64,000 nucleotides of DNA from Lepidodermella squamata (Eukaryota; Gastrotricha), in the NCBI GenBank assembly GCA_047495785.1, contig JBLDXI010000009.1:62001-126000 (forward strand), read 5' to 3'. Below, piece by piece: positions 31,279-42,571 of the stretch. Each line of letters begins with the position of its first letter. Position 1 is the stretch's first letter. The notes under the pieces are model-generated. The model was given only the letters and a program-made list of their open reading frames with translations, was not told the DNA's origin and did no database searches. The translations under genes were made by a program, and so were the position numbers.

Positions 31279-33704
31279 ATGCTTACAGCGTCATCGGCGG
31301 CAAATTCGTCGAACGACGCTGTGCACCCGACGGCGCGCATTTCAGCCTCGCGCAGCTCCGGCGGCGGCGACAACAGCAACGACGCGCCGTCGGACGATAA
31401 CGGCCCGCCGCCTCTGGTCAGCGCCACCCCAACTGCCGGCGCTTCGCTCGCCTTCTCCATTGAAAACCTCTTGCTGGCGCGGCAATCGCTCGACGCCAAC
31501 AGCTCCTCGCTGCCGACAGATGACAACGCTTCCACGGCATCGTCGGCCAGCCCGCGGCAACGGCATCGCCGGGCGCATCCTAACCCCCTCTCGGTGCTAG
31601 CCGACATGCGATCTGCTCACGTCCAACAACAGCAGCATCAGCAGCAACAGCATCAGCAGCAAATGATCAACCAAAGTCGCCGCCACCAAAGCGCCCCGAT
31701 TGACGCGGCTGTTGAATTGCAGGCGCGTCTCGCGGCGGCGAGCCAAGCTGCGCAGTTGTTGCGATCGAAGCAAATTTTCGACGCGGCTATGGCTCCCCAA
31801 CTGCCCAACAATGCCGACACCCATCAACAGCTCCTATCCAACTTCCTTGCCATGGCCAGTAGCCCTGTTAATTCGAATCCTATTTTCGGTCAGCTTAACG
31901 TCGCCGGTGAGTCATTTTAAAGAAGTCCTATGGACCAGTTGTAATAATCTTGTGTAAAATTTTCAGCTGCAATCCAGCAGCAACTGATTCGAAATGCCTT
32001 GCCTTCACTCGCTCATCAACAACAACAGCAACAGCAACAGCAACAACAGCAACTAGCCGCTAGTATGCTGCTGGAGCAGTTGATGGCCAATAATGCTGGT
32101 AGCATGCTAAGACCTCCTCGACCTCCAGCCTTGGTAACCCCGCCCCTCCAGCAGCCAACTTCGATTCCTCATCAGCCATTAATCAACGATCAGAGCCGAA
32201 TCGCTAATTGGCTGATGCTTCTCCAACAACAGCAGCAACACCAACAAATGATGACGCCGAATGTCGACGCCATCGAGGTTGCTCCTCTTTCGCCAACAAA
32301 AATCGTCGACCAACCTTCTCGTGGTCGGAAGCGCGTTTCTGCGCCAGAGGAACTCGACTTGAGCTTGAAGAAGCAACAGAGACCGTGCCGTGATAACAAC
32401 CGTAACGCATCGCCTGTGCTACTTCAGCGCAACTCACCGCCTTCGATCTCGCCCGAAATGGACGTTGACGTGATGAGTTCGGCGAGCAAGTCGACGCCGC
32501 CCGAAAGCGGCAAGGTCAAGGCGAGCTCGTCGCCCATGTCATCGTCGACTGGCAAAGCACAAACAACTGTGGGCACTGGCAGCAACCCGAGCAGTCGAGC
32601 CAACTCCAGCTCCAACAACGCATCGGCGCCTGGCGCCAATGCCGGCAAGACCTACGAGTGCCCTGAATGTGGGAAGCAGTTCAACGCCCATTACAACCTT
32701 ACCCGTCACATGTAATTTCTTAGATAATGTCTGTTGGCCTTCATAATTTTGGTTATTTTTTTATCCAGGCCAGTTCATACTGGAGCACGGCCATTCGTGT
32801 GCCGAGTTTGCGGGAAGGGTTTCCGCCAGGCTTCGACGCTTTGCCGCCATAAAATCATCCACACGTCTGATCGGCCCCACAAATGCAAAACCTGCGGCAA
32901 GGCGTTCAACCGTTCGTCTACACTGAACACTCATCAGAGAATCCACCAAGGATACAAGCCTTTCGTCTGTGAATATTGTGGCAAGGGCTTTCACCAGAAA
33001 GGAAACTACAAAAATCACTGCCTCACTCATAGCGATGAAAAACGTAAGTTTATTCCAGCGACTTTGTAACTTGTAACCTAATATTTTTTTATCATATCCC
33101 AGGTTACCGCTGTAATTTATGCAACAAAGCCTTCCACCAAGTTTACAACCTCACTTTCCACTTACACACCCATAGCGAAACGGTAATTTAGAAATTTTCC
33201 CTGAGAGATTTTATTTTTCATCCAATTTTCATTTCCCGAATTTAGAAACCATTCTCATGCGCAATTTGTGGCAAAGGATTCTGCCGCAATTTTGACTTGA
33301 AGAAGCATATTCGAAAGATGCACAACGCAGCATCTCCGACTGTGCTCGCGACGCTGAATTCGCCAAACGCAAGCAGCGCTATTCTAGCTGGTGGCGGCAA
33401 GCTCGAGCCGGTCGACTTGGCGACGAAGCCGGCGAATGGCGCATCGGCGGCGCAGCGCACGCCTGCGCGGCGCTCGCTACCCGTTACTAATCAGACAGCC
33501 AGTCGCAAGGCAGACGCTGGCGACAACTCGACGGAACTCGACGATGAAGAAGACGACATGATGATGGATGAAGATGACATGGACGATGACATGGACGATG
33601 AAGATGAGGAGCTGATGGACGAAGAAGTCGACATCACCGACGACGACGACGACAACAGCAACAACAACAATAACGAGGAAAAGATCAAAAAACCCCTGCC
33701 GTGA
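31279..33704 (+). CDS. fezf: Fez-family zinc-finger transcription factor
   Basis: Exons 31279-31906, 31967-32711, 32769-33043, 33103-33182 and 33246-33704 join in phase to 728 residues; introns are 57-63 nt. Six C2H2 fingers span about residues 438-602, with TGxRPF/DRPHK/GYKPF linkers and finger sequences such as [18 protein letters not shown] and [20 protein letters not shown] that are characteristic of Fezf. An N-terminal FSIENLL at residues 59-65 is the Groucho-binding eh1 motif of the family. Long Gln runs and Ser/Ala-rich segments lie between eh1 and the fingers. The C-terminus, about 45 residues rich in Asp, Glu and Met and then Asn, is not a family feature I know. Family members are nuclear repressors in forebrain or anterior neural fate (Fezf1/2, Drosophila earmuff). 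The start is the first ATG of the open frame; upstream non-coding exons are possible. AATAAA lies at 34218. Confidence 0.95.
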
Positions 33705-36168
33705 TCCGTGATGAGCATCAAATCGTCAGCGCAGCGAACGCGCCTTTATACACCTGAAATTTATGATTAGTATAACTAGTTACCTGTTTTTGTACAAAAG
33801 TCTCCGGAAAAAACGTATAACTAGCTTATCGTCTTCATTATTGGTGCGGCTTCTATGTTATGACTGATACTATGTTATAGTTGAAGAATCGATTTACTGC
33901 GATTTGCGCGTGCAATACTAATTATTAAATTGTAGCGGCGGCGGTTGTAGACGGCGTGCTGGTGCTCCTGCGTGATCTGCAGTGGCTGCCGTCTTGACCC
34001 ACGCATGATATCTCTGAGAACTGAACATTATTATTGTTAATTATTTCTTTCTTTTATTAGAGTCTCTTTCTCACTACTAGTTGTGCAATGAATGCATTTT
34101 TTGCGTCTATCAGTCGTGCAATAGCTGTTGTGCATTTCAATTCCTGTTAACTTTAACATGATGGCTTCAACGCTTTGTTCGTCTATTTTACGATTGTAGA
34201 AGAGATTTATTGTGGCGAATAAACGTGTCGTCGTGGACTCATCCCTGTTCTTGGTTCATACTCATCGTCAGTGTATTTCAACTTTGTCGTCGTCGGCAGT
34301 AGTGTCTCGGGCCCCGGGCATCGGCAAACAACGCAGCGCGCCACTTGCGGCCGTCGGCGGGCTGGAACGCCGTCGATTAGGCGGCAATTAGCGGCGATGT
34401 TGTGCTGCTCGAGCGCGTCGATCGTGCTGAATTTTGCATGAACAGCCCCGTCGCCGTTTAGCTCGCGGCAACTACGGCTGCGGCTGGCCTTCTCGACTGG
34501 CGTTACGGGTTTTATTTTCCGACTCGCGTAATAATATATTATTACCGACGAATGGGTAATGCTATAAATATTTGAGCAGTTGACAACGGTGATTAGTGCA
34601 CGTCAGGCAGCTCGAGCGCGCTCTAATGGCCACGTCGCGTACCTTTTATTGTTGAATCGTCAATGCAGCTACTAATGAAGCGATCTTATACCCCTACGCG
34701 CTGTTTTTGCCACCTCGACCAGCCTTTTATTTTGCTGCTGCCGCTGCGCCAACGCCGCCGATGCGCACATTTTCACGTGTCGAGGTGTGATGAGGCTCGC
34801 CAGCGAGCGCTGCCATACCGCAGCCACGCTCGATACTTACTTCGGGCTCGCGTTCCAGTACGAAAGGCAGCCTCGCTTTGCTTCATTTTATTTTCTCATC
34901 GCATACCTATTAGCCATTAACGCCGCCACCGCGCGCTGCGCCGACAAGGGCCCACCTGTGTTGACGCGAGCTGATTGCAACAAAGCAGCGTCGACAGCAA
35001 TCGCTGTGTTAGGGATTTTTTCTAATCGCTAGTAATACCGATACCTTGTTTCGAACATCCAGATACTTACTCATACACTGCGCACTTGTTTCGCACTCGG
35101 CATTTCGGAAATTGGTGGCGATCGCGACAATTTCCTTCGCGCGGCCAAGTGGCTTGTTTGGCATACGTTTTCGAACTAATGACGTTAAAAGAGCGCTGAT
35201 TGCAATTTCCGCCGGAAGGCTGCGGCCCGCGCGTCGACGAGATGCCGCTGCTGTGCGGAGGCGCGCAACGCTGAGCGAGCGAAAAGCGCGCGATTTTTGC
35301 GGGCCGCCAGGTCACGACTGGGTGATATTCTCAGCAGATCGCACCAGGCGATTACGCGATTTATTAAGTCTCGTGTTTGCTCTACCCGTGTAATAATTAA
35401 TCAACACGCCACCTGAGATGCTTAGGTGCGACGTTTAGCCGGATCAATCCTCGTGGGCACGTAGTTGTAGCAATAATAGACGACATCGCTTGAAAAGGTG
35501 CCATCTTGTGTCGACAAAATGCTGATTTTATTTATTAAATATCCATCATACACGTCGGCAGTATATGGTGATGAAACGATTTGTTTTATCAAAAGCGATA
35601 TGACAATATTGCCAATAGCTAAATTTAAATAATTTACAGCGCCACGAGGTCGGCTCTCGCTAATGAGATGATCAATTAAATAACAATCAATTGAACAGAG
35701 TGAGTGATCACTGAAAGTGTAGAGTGTGAAAAGTGCGGCGCCGATTCCCGGACGGCCGATAAAGCGGCAAGCTATGCGCTCGTGGTTTGTTTTGCTCAGA
35801 GGTAATCGTCATTAGATGATGAAGCGACAGCGTAAGCGACAAGTAGTAGCGTCAATGAACACTCTAAACACGATTTTCATCACATCAGTGAAATGCTCAC
35901 GAATCAGATTACTCGATTGAAAAAAATAGTTAAAAAAATAATATTCGGTCAAATTAGCGCAAGACGAAGACGACATTTGTGGCATGACGGCAAGAGATTT
36001 GGCACATATACTTTTGACACATACATTTTTGACATAAAAATGTGAAATAAAGAATATAGAAATATATATATCATCTCTCACGTAGTGACCAGTGCAAGCG
36101 GCTCATCACCTGGTCGAGATCGGTGGGTGGGATATTTCACGGCTGGGATTTTCATCTCTCTTTCAAAG
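33705..36168. other. 2.5 kb gene-free region downstream of Fezf
   Basis: It begins with the Fezf 3'UTR; a likely poly(A) signal AATAAA is at 34218-34223. About 34290-35400 is GC- and CpG-rich, like the block upstream of Fezf. About 35400-36080 is AT-rich. Frames open here overlap on both strands and resemble no family. Confidence 0.5.
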
Positions 36169-38843
36169 TCAAGGCCGAGGCCATTTGTAGTAAAAATCGT
36201 AGTTGCTGATAGCTGCCGGAATAGGATCATCACAACGGCTCCTGGTTTTCAGGTAGCAAGCGCGGGGCGGCATTGGCGCCGGTGATGGCGGCAACGGCGC
36301 TGGCGATGGTGGTAGAGGGGCAGGTGATGGTGGGAGCGGCGCGGGTGAGGGCGGCAGCGGTGCTGGCGATGGGGGCATCTCATGCGAATGCCAGTGGTGG
36401 TGATGGTGGCCGTGGTGATGGCCGTGGCGGCGAGGCGGCGGGAGCATATCCCATGGCGGAACACGGCTGTCGTCGATCTCGATGACGTGGTGCGCATGAT
36501 GAGCCGGATGACGCCGGGGCGGAGGCAGATCGACCAGTTTCGGCCACCACACGGAACGATCTTCATCTGAATCGATTGGGACTGCGTATTTGCCCAATAT
36601 CATGTTAGCACTCTGGGGCAGCTCTTCTTCCAAGAATGGACCGCGGGTTCCGTCCTTCAAATACGCGACAGCTGAAACGAAAACGTTAAGAAACTACATC
36701 AAAAGGCTTGACTTATAAATTAGTAGTCTTACAAAGGCAAGCAGGTCCACGGTCGTTACAAAGTTGCTGGCACGTCGCAAGAGAGCAAACATCACATCCT
36801 TCAGTCAAAACAGAAAAGTTAAATTTAAAATCAAAGTGAAAAGTAGTTATATAACAACCTTCTGGTTCTCCCTTGGAGTTGGCAAGGAAGCCGCCGCCGC
36901 AGTTGCCAGCCGGCAAAAATCGGTACGATGGAGGACCTATTAAACGAATGGCAATAATTCGGCTGTGTAGGGCGTGAAATCTTCAACTCACCAGGAACAG
37001 GTATCGGAACAGGAACTGGGACTGGGAAGCCAGGACCGCCAGGAAAGCCAGGAACACCAGGGCCGCCAGGGCCACCAGGGAATCCCGGGAAACCTCCTGG
37101 GCCACCAGGGAATCCAGGGCCACCGGGGCCGCCAGGTCCACCTGGGAAGCTGCCAGGTCCACCCGGGCCGCCGGGGAAACCACCAGGGCCTCCGGGATAG
37201 CCAGGACCTCCAGGCGCACCGGGCGCTCCTGGGAAACCACCAGGTCCCCCTGGGCCACCAGGGAAGCCGGGAGCACCACCAGGTCCACCCGGGAATCCTG
37301 GTCCGCCGGGACCTCCTGGAAATCCACCCGGACCTCCAGGAAACGACCCAGGTCCACCTGGAAAACCGGGCCCGCCGGGTCCGCTTGGGAAGCCACCTGG
37401 TCCACCAGGGAATCCAGGAATCGCAGGGCCACCTGGAACAGGAACCGGAACCGGAGCTGGTGGTCGGAATGGCGGCGCGATGGTCGGCTGAGTATAGCTG
37501 GGAATGACAACTCGCGGGTCTCGAGTGAACATAGTGTACCTGAAACCGCCAAAACGGTAATATGTTTACATGAGTAATGAGTAATAAGAACTTACGTGGC
37601 ATCTCCTGGTGGCTTGTACTTGTAGTCGCACGTGTACTTTGACTTGAGGAAGCAGAAAGGCGGATTTGGAGGGCGTTCGTGGCTGTGGCTGCCATGACGA
37701 TGACGTTCCATTATTTTGTGCCAGCTTTCACTTTCGTCCTCGCATGACTCGCTCTCGTGGCTATCAATGAAGTACCAGCCGCGCATCATAGACTTCTTGT
37801 TGTTATCAACTGCTGCTTTCGGGCGCACCTTCTTCGTCGCGTTAGTTGACTGCTTCGGGTCGAGAGTTGCCGCGGTTGGGAAAGTAACATTGCCAAGCTT
37901 GCGTTGAACAGCCTTCACCCTGAGTTGTTGGCTGCTTTCGACTAGTCGCTCATTACTGTACGAAACAGCTGTTATGGGAATGAAAAATAATCAGATTAAT
38001 AAATATCGAACAAAAATGCAGAAAATATTACCAATGCAGCTCTGGAACTTGAGACAGTAGTCGATACAGGCGTGAAGTGAGCACCACGGGCACGAAAGAG
38101 CCTTGCCGTTACCGTCTGTCATGAAGCCGCCCTCGCAGTTGCCGTTCTGTTGAGCAAAACCTTTCAGCGACTGCGGCGGAAGGACGGGTACCATGCCGTA
38201 GCCACCTGGCGCGGTCAGGTACGGCATGTAGCTGTCTCGAGCCGATCGTGGCACCGGAGACAACGCCGGCACAGTATTGCTCGTGTTGACTGCACTGCTG
38301 TACGGGCATACTCCGGTGGTGAGCCACGAGCCATCAGGCGTGCAGAGAACCAAAACTTGGACGTCGCGGTTTCGGCGGCATCGGTAAACGACGCCGTCGC
38401 CTGCTTTCACTCGCTCGGGATCTTCACCAGCCGACGGACGCAGCTTGAAGCTCATTGCCGTTACGTCAGCATTCGCCACAGGCGGAAATCGTCTGGGACA
38501 ACCTTCGCCAGCGTTCATAAGAACGTCTGTTTCGCCGCCATTGACGACAGGTTCTTTCGAAAAACAAAATTCATGTTATAGGAGTAAAGAAAATGGTACT
38601 AATTGAGGTACTTTTCGTCATCAGGTAAGACAGCTCGGCTCGTGATATGTAATCGGAACCAGGTGTTGTACCTAGATGTTCGAAAAAATGTGTCGTTTTT
38701 GTCTGGCTGAGAAAATCGGCTTTTCTTGACAAACCCAGTTCAGCGATTGTGGTGGATGTAACTGACCAGGCGCTGGCGACTAATGTACACCACACGATAG
38801 CACGTAGGGAGTTACGCCCGAAGCCGTTCCTCGATCGGGCCAT
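36169..38843 (-). CDS. secreted modular protein: sushi-like, two PAN-like modules, GPGG-rich segment
   Basis: Seven minus-strand exons (38843-38612, 38553-38032, 37968-37596, 37539-36992, 36936-36859, 36798-36733, 36671-36169) join in phase to 773 residues. A signal peptide is likely (LRAIVWCTLVASAWSV). A sushi/CCP-like module (C96, C136, C148, C160 with DGSW before the last Cys) follows. PAN/apple-like module A starts at C217 (NCEGGF..., CPWC, SLHAC, SCIAVSY) and module B follows after the Gly-rich region (NCGGGF..., CDVC, SLATC, ACLSVAY). Both share C-x14-C-x2-C-x4-C-x3-C-x5/6-C. Each is followed by a His-rich stretch and then C[FY]LK[ST]xxxxC. Between them lies about 150 residues of GFPGGPGGFPGGPG repeats, with irregular rather than strict Gly-X-Y spacing. 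Near the C-terminus PPSPAPL is repeated five times. It is probably an extracellular-matrix, cuticle or adhesive component; that is inference. I know no protein with this architecture. Confidence 0.85.
36272..36365 (-). repeat. tandem 21-bp repeats encoding PPSPAPL
   Basis: About five tandem units of 21 bp encode a Pro/Ser/Ala heptad in the C-terminal part of the modular secreted protein. The plus strand reads as repeated GGCGCTGGCGATGGTGG-type units. Limits are approximate. Confidence 0.7.
37010..37470 (-). repeat. GPGG-coding low-complexity region
   Basis: A long run of short imperfect repeats (CCACCAGG, CCAGGGCC on the plus strand) encodes the GPGGP/GPGGF segment of the secreted protein. 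All three frames of the opposite strand are open here only because of the repeat composition. Confidence 0.75.
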
Positions 38844-39950
38844 TCGCAGTAAACGCTTTAAATGGCGGGGGAGGAAGGCGGATTGAGAGATAAAATTGCC
38901 GGATCAAAGCAGATTGTTAAAAGCGGAAATCTGATAAAAAGAATTTACTCGTTTATTTGAAGCAAAAAAGGAGCAAATGAAGCTGAGGTCAAATTAAAGG
39001 GTGGTTTTTAAGGCGCCTCCTTGCGCGAAAAAGCGCCCGCGCACGTCGGCTGTGATAACAGCGCGGACATTTGTTGATGTGAGGCGAGCGTGTTTGCCGA
39101 GGCATGTGCGACACCGTGTCGCCACGGCGATCCGAACAACACTCGCCGTCGCGAGCATCACGATTCTGGTCACGCTTGTATTTGTTTTCCGAGCAATCTC
39201 ATCCCCCAACACGGCAGCTCCAGCAATTACGACGGACACGCGAGTCTGTTTGTTGCTGGCTCTGTTTACGCTGGCGCCGCCGTCGTCGTCGCTGCCGCCC
39301 ATCCGCTCGCGCTCACACTCGTTTTTGTTGTCGCTGTTGTGCCTGAAAAAAACTGCGGCCTCGTTTGCACATCTTTCTTTGAACACACAACGACGCCCCA
39401 TGATCCGGCGCTCGCCTGCTCGCCGGCGAACACCACTGTGCAAACAGCGCACTTTTTCTGCTCATTTCGCGCCGGCTCACAGTACCCTTAAAAAACGCGG
39501 GCAAAAAGAGGCTCAGTTTTCACGTATCAGAGTTTATTTGTTCTTCGTATTTGCCGCGCACCATCAGATGCGTGATTAGCGCGACGGAAGTACCCAACTT
39601 GTACCAGGCGTAGGGAAGATTCACGCGGCAAATAACACACCGCGAAATATTTTCAACCTAAATCTTGTTATTGTTTTCGATGAAAACGACAAAAATGAAG
39701 ACGACGATGATGATGACGGCAAACAAACCGTGAGCTAATCGACACGGCAAACACGGCGCGAATCAAGGAATCAGTGGCCGCAAAACAAGTCAGCAAGAGC
39801 GCACCAGGTGCACTTGACACCGTCAAACAACAATAATTAGAACGATAGAAAAAGACACGTTTCATTGTTGCAAGTTCACGTAAGTAGCAATAATAACAGT
39901 AGAAGAAGATGAAAGTTTTGTAAGAATAGTCGTAGAAAGCCCGCACAGTT
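38844..39950. other. intergenic, GC-rich and open on both strands
   Basis: It lies between the start of the secreted-protein gene and the stop of PHF12, both on the minus strand. About 39000-39580 is open in several frames on both strands, but the translations share no family features and I do not call a gene. It probably contains the promoter of the secreted-protein gene and the PHF12 3'UTR. Confidence 0.45.
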
Positions 39951-42571
39951 TTAAGCACATTCCATGGCGGTAGCAGCCAATCCGGCCTCAGAGACCACCT
40001 GTTGCACATCAGCCTGGAGCACGCGAGCGAAAACGAAACGCAGACAGCCGATTTCGACGACAGAGCCGTGCCGGAGTGGCGCCGGGCCGTCGAACGAGTA
40101 GTCGGAGCCGCCCGATGGCGAGCAGCGGCAGCTATGGCTCGAGGCAGTCGATTTGGCCGCGTGGGGCGGGCTTTCAACTGCCACCCTCTGCGAGGTGTCC
40201 ACCGACGTGATGGCTGACCCGACTCCGTACCGAACGCCGTCGACGACAGCGCAATGTTCGGAGTACACGAGTAACTCGTAGGCGTCGCTCAGTTCGTCGT
40301 AAGTGATGACGCCGTGCTGGGGCGAGACGCGCGAGCAGTTGCAGGCTTGCGCAGCTCGGCTGAGATTGACGGCGCATTTCGGTGAAGTTCCGACCGAGAC
40401 GCAGCGCGAATAAATGGGCAACGTGCCTTGCTGTGCCGCCAGGCCGTGGTCCACAGTAACAAGCAGGGCACGAGCCGACGCCGATTTGCAAGACTTCAGC
40501 GCCTGTTTGACGCGTTCCTCTGCCGATGTTTCACCGGAAAGCTCAAGAAGCGCTTTTAGAGCAACAGATGACGCTGAATCTTTGCCAGCATCTGAGTTAA
40601 AAAACGCAGTTTAACAGAGACATCTTACGAGAAAGCAACTCTCACCTTGGGACGGCATTGGCGCCAACTGCTCCAACCGTTGTCGAGCCAGCTCGACCAG
40701 TGTTTGCGAATCCAACTGTTTCGCGATATCGGCCGGCAGAGCCTTGCCTTCCACGACGCTCATGATAGCTTCAACAACAGATGGCAAGATTTTGGCATCT
40801 TTCCGATCGTTTCTCGGTTTCTCGCTATTGCCAGCAAGAAAAATGCTATTGAACGAGTGCAAAGATTTCGATTCCTCAACTTGACGCGGCTCCTCTTTCG
40901 CGTTAATTTCACCGGTGAAAATCGCCGAATCAACGCCAGCCTTGTAAGCCTCCTTAACGGCGATTGGGACGTGAGCGAAAGCGGTCGCATTTCCAACAGG
41001 TATCACGCTGCCCTGGCTGCGATGCGGCGGGGCAGGTCGATGCAATTTATCGAGAAAGCGCAATTTTATCGCATTGAAATCGAGATTCACGTCTTTTGAA
41101 TAATGTCGCCATAATTTTATGCGTTTCGAAAGACTCTGACGAGATTCAGGCGCGAAAGCCACATCGAGATAATGTTCTGGGTGCTGGAAAACGATTGTAA
41201 AATAAAATATCGTACCTATTTTATTTCGCAAAAAACGTACGTTTGGGCACATCCATGGTGATGATGGAAAGGTCGACAATGGCGTGTCCAGGCAATCGAG
41301 GTGAAAAGCCAGCGGGCAGAAATCGCACTGCAGCAGAGGTGCCGAGCGACAGGATCGGTTGCAAACGTAGCATAGAATGAGCGGCTGAAGACTGACGACG
41401 TTGCCATCAGCTTGCAGTATCGGCTTTTTGGCAGGCGGTGGACCCGATGAATGGTAAACAGCCAACTGGTGCTCGTAGTTCGTTCCGGAAGATTGCGCTG
41501 CATTCGGCATATTGGACCTTCGGCGAGCCGTGTTGCTACCACCAGGCGTTGACCCACCTCCTGTGCTAGCGTTTGGTGGTCCCATGTTGGCACTATTCGC
41601 AGCGGCAGAACTTGTGCTCGCAGCTATAGTCGCAGCATACGTAGATATCCGCATTCGTTTATTGTTACTTGATGTGATATTCATGGGCCCGTCAGCCGTG
41701 GGCGGGCGAGCAACTTCATTTCCGATGGGGGCTGTGGGCTCAAGATCGTTCGGAACAAGGCAAATCGGCAAGGAAAATTCCCGGGGATTTAAATTTTTCC
41801 AGTCTTTGGCCAAACGCGTCAAAGGATGATGATTAGCATTAGCATTGTCCTCTGAACTAGGGGGTTCTATCTTCTGAACAACCGACGTGTCGGGTGTTGC
41901 TCGACCAGCAGCAACTGCAGTAGTGTTCGCCGCTTTCTGTTAACGAGTAGCATTCGACTGAAGTCCGTCATAAATATCTGAATCCTACCTTTCTGCCACC
42001 GCGCTGTTTGGGATGATTGGATGCTACAGAACTTGATCGATTAGATCTGCTACTCGTTGTTGATTGAGCATCATCCGGAGGAGTCGATGTAATCCCAGAA
42101 AAGCCGCTTTTGGACTGAACAGAAAATATGTGAATAAATCCATAATTCGCCAATTAAATGTATAATTGCTTACGGAACGGCATTGGCGGCATAGCCATTC
42201 ACCAAAAGGTACGTCATCTTCATTCAATGGAGGATCGCTAGAGCAAAATAATCAACAGGTGGTTTTCGAAACAAAATATTTTAAAGCAGCTCACTGGCAT
42301 AACAGGTGAAAAGCTGCAAAACACTTGTCACAGCAGAGCAGATCGCCGCCTTCACCACAGGAATCGCAAGCTTCTTTTGACACAACACGACCACCGCGGC
42401 GGGCTTCCTTTTCCACGCTCTTTTTCTTGGATTCCTCAGGAGGGCTGATCAACTTCTGAATTTGCTAAAATATGCAAATAATTATTTAGCTTATAATTAG
42501 ATTATCAGTCAGCAGAAACTTACATCCATTAGGCCTCCAGACGTGTCAATGTCGTATGTGACTTTTGCCAT
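39951..42571 (-). CDS. phf12: PHD finger protein 12 (Pf1), Sin3-associated chromatin reader
   Basis: Minus-strand exons 42571-42524, 42464-42295, 42237-42174, 42114-41989, 41936-41241, 41183-40646 and 40591-39951 join in phase to 760 residues. PHD1 starts at C49 ([17 protein letters not shown]...FHLLC). PHD2 ends at about residue 368 ([20 protein letters not shown]...CLDTPLS...WMCPN), which with the preceding NPREFSLP matches PHF12. A C-terminal FHA-like domain at about 606-700 ([13 protein letters not shown]..., [26 protein letters not shown]) corresponds to the FHA region of PHF12. The vertebrate protein recruits Sin3-HDAC complexes to transcribed chromatin. The start is supported by TTTAG 6 nt upstream of a good ATG context. 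The 57-nt intron 41184-41240 has no in-frame stop, so its retention would insert 19 residues after PHD2. Confidence 0.93.

Noticed and set aside
36974-37695. Long open frames on both strands over the GPGG region
   Set aside because: The repetitive CCACCAGG-type composition keeps all frames open. Only the minus frame joins in phase with flanking exons on both sides.
39001-39580. 192-residue plus-strand frame with a hydrophobic segment, and 152-residue minus-strand frame
   Set aside because: Both occupy the same GC-rich stretch, show no family similarity and lack supporting exons; open by composition.
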